A stretch of DNA of 64,000 bases from Methanobacterium sp. (lineage in GTDB: Archaea; Methanobacteriota; Methanobacteria; Methanobacteriales; Methanobacteriaceae), in assembly GCA_015661405.1 (NCBI GenBank), contig JACWMK010000005.1:5044-69043 (forward strand), read 5' to 3'. The notes under the pieces were generated by a model. The model was not told where the DNA came from, did no database searches, and saw only the letters and a list, made by a program, of their open reading frames with translations. Below are positions 63,604-64,000 of the stretch, piece by piece (the stretch's first letter is position 1; each line of letters starts with the position of its first letter). Position numbers and translations under genes: made by a program.

Positions 63604-64000
63604 TTTAATCACCTTCCTTTCGCATATAATTCTTTTTTTTATATATTTTTTTTATTTATTTTCTATTTCTAAGATATTTATTGACTCCATTTTACTAATA
63701 TTTTCGAATATAAAAAATTCTTTAATATTAGATAAACTAGGGTTTAAATACAATCTTATTTATAGATATCGACGCAATAAAAGCAGAATTAAAACTCTTC
63801 AATGTGTAAATAAATTGAATTAGAATCTTATTTCAAATTATTATAAATTTAATTAGAGATTAGTTGATGTTGACTTTAGTTTTAGTTAATTAATGTACTA
63901 GAAACTTGTTAAAAATTTTTTTAAAAAAAACTTTTTTGGATATCATCAAAACTTTGTTTTTCGATAGATTTTTTGTAAAAAAAGCTTAAAATATTATTTA
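63604..64000. other. AT-rich end of window, no gene seen
   Basis: Promoter-side sequence of the Ser-rich gene and AT-rich DNA to the window end. The Leu-rich plus-strand frame here is the shadow of the tandem repeat. Confidence 0.4.

Noticed and set aside
63254..63823. Leu-rich 189-codon plus-strand frame
   Set aside because: It is the antisense reading of the 33-bp repeats in the Ser-rich gene; the repeating LLLLPPLVLLPL is an artefact.

Overview
The window is AT-rich archaeal DNA from a hydrogenotrophic methanogen of the order Methanobacteriales. The genus cannot be fixed from the sequence; the very low G+C and short operons suit Methanobrevibacter or an AT-rich Methanobacterium. Evidence for the order: F420-dependent methylene-H4MPT dehydrogenase (mtd), methanogenesis marker 12, a formaldehyde-activating enzyme/hexulose-phosphate synthase fusion, the small subunit of D-family DNA polymerase, Hef, a Cdc6/Orc1 initiator, a Kae1-Bud32 fusion, archaeal-type ThrRS and a secreted protein with pseudomurein-binding repeats. 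Ribosome-binding sites are GGTGAT/GGAGG-like, and TATA boxes rather than bacterial -10/-35 elements precede genes.

Layout. 1-9.7 kb: 3'-part of an OGG-like DNA glycosylase, small membrane protein, GAF protein, cyclophilin, argD, a DHA2-type MFS exporter, lysA-dapF, DUF488, TPR protein. 9.7-17.9 kb: membrane and HEAT-repeat proteins, cobJ(cbiH), PolD small subunit, class II aldolase, UPF0147, cbiG, cbiB, DUF2299. 17.9-18.7 kb: the replication origin, with four direct 15-bp boxes and degenerate inverted boxes, directly upstream of cdc6/orc1. 19.9-26.9 kb (all minus): pyrB, trmI, hef, an aconitase-X (phosphomevalonate dehydratase) large subunit and a RecJ/GAN-like DHH protein. 26.9-28.7 kb: a gene-poor insert with a tiny acidic helical protein and a lone degenerate CheY-like receiver, sitting between recJ-like and the S15-rdgB-kae1/bud32 group. 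31.6-36.8 kb: cobT-like UPF0284, ilvE, two tRNA-Val genes, an Mrr-like membrane protein and two decayed genes. 36.8-48 kb: surE, marker 12, ilvC-ilvN-ilvB, purD, argS, signal peptidase, ilvD. 48-64 kb: thrS, a ParA-like ATPase with a reduced ParB-like partner, a radical SAM protein, cbiA/cfbB, a polymerase-like membrane protein, mtd, an HD protein, hisB, ferredoxin, ModE-like regulator, flavoprotein, fae-hps and two surface proteins.

How it works together: origin-proximal replication/repair functions (Cdc6, PolD-S, Hef, GAN-like nuclease, OGG), almost the whole valine/isoleucine pathway (ilvBNC, ilvD, ilvE), parts of Arg, Lys and His synthesis, and scattered corrinoid/F430 genes. The strongest candidate for something not fully described is the ParA plus reduced ParB-like pair: it is bracketed by AACTTATAA-type repeat clusters that reappear about 8 kb away between modE and the ferredoxin gene. 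A second is a perfect 15-bp copy of the origin box lying alone 37 kb from the origin, upstream of mtd. Many starts in the window have a GGTGAT ribosome-binding site whose own GTG makes a tempting but probably false upstream start; I chose starts accordingly.
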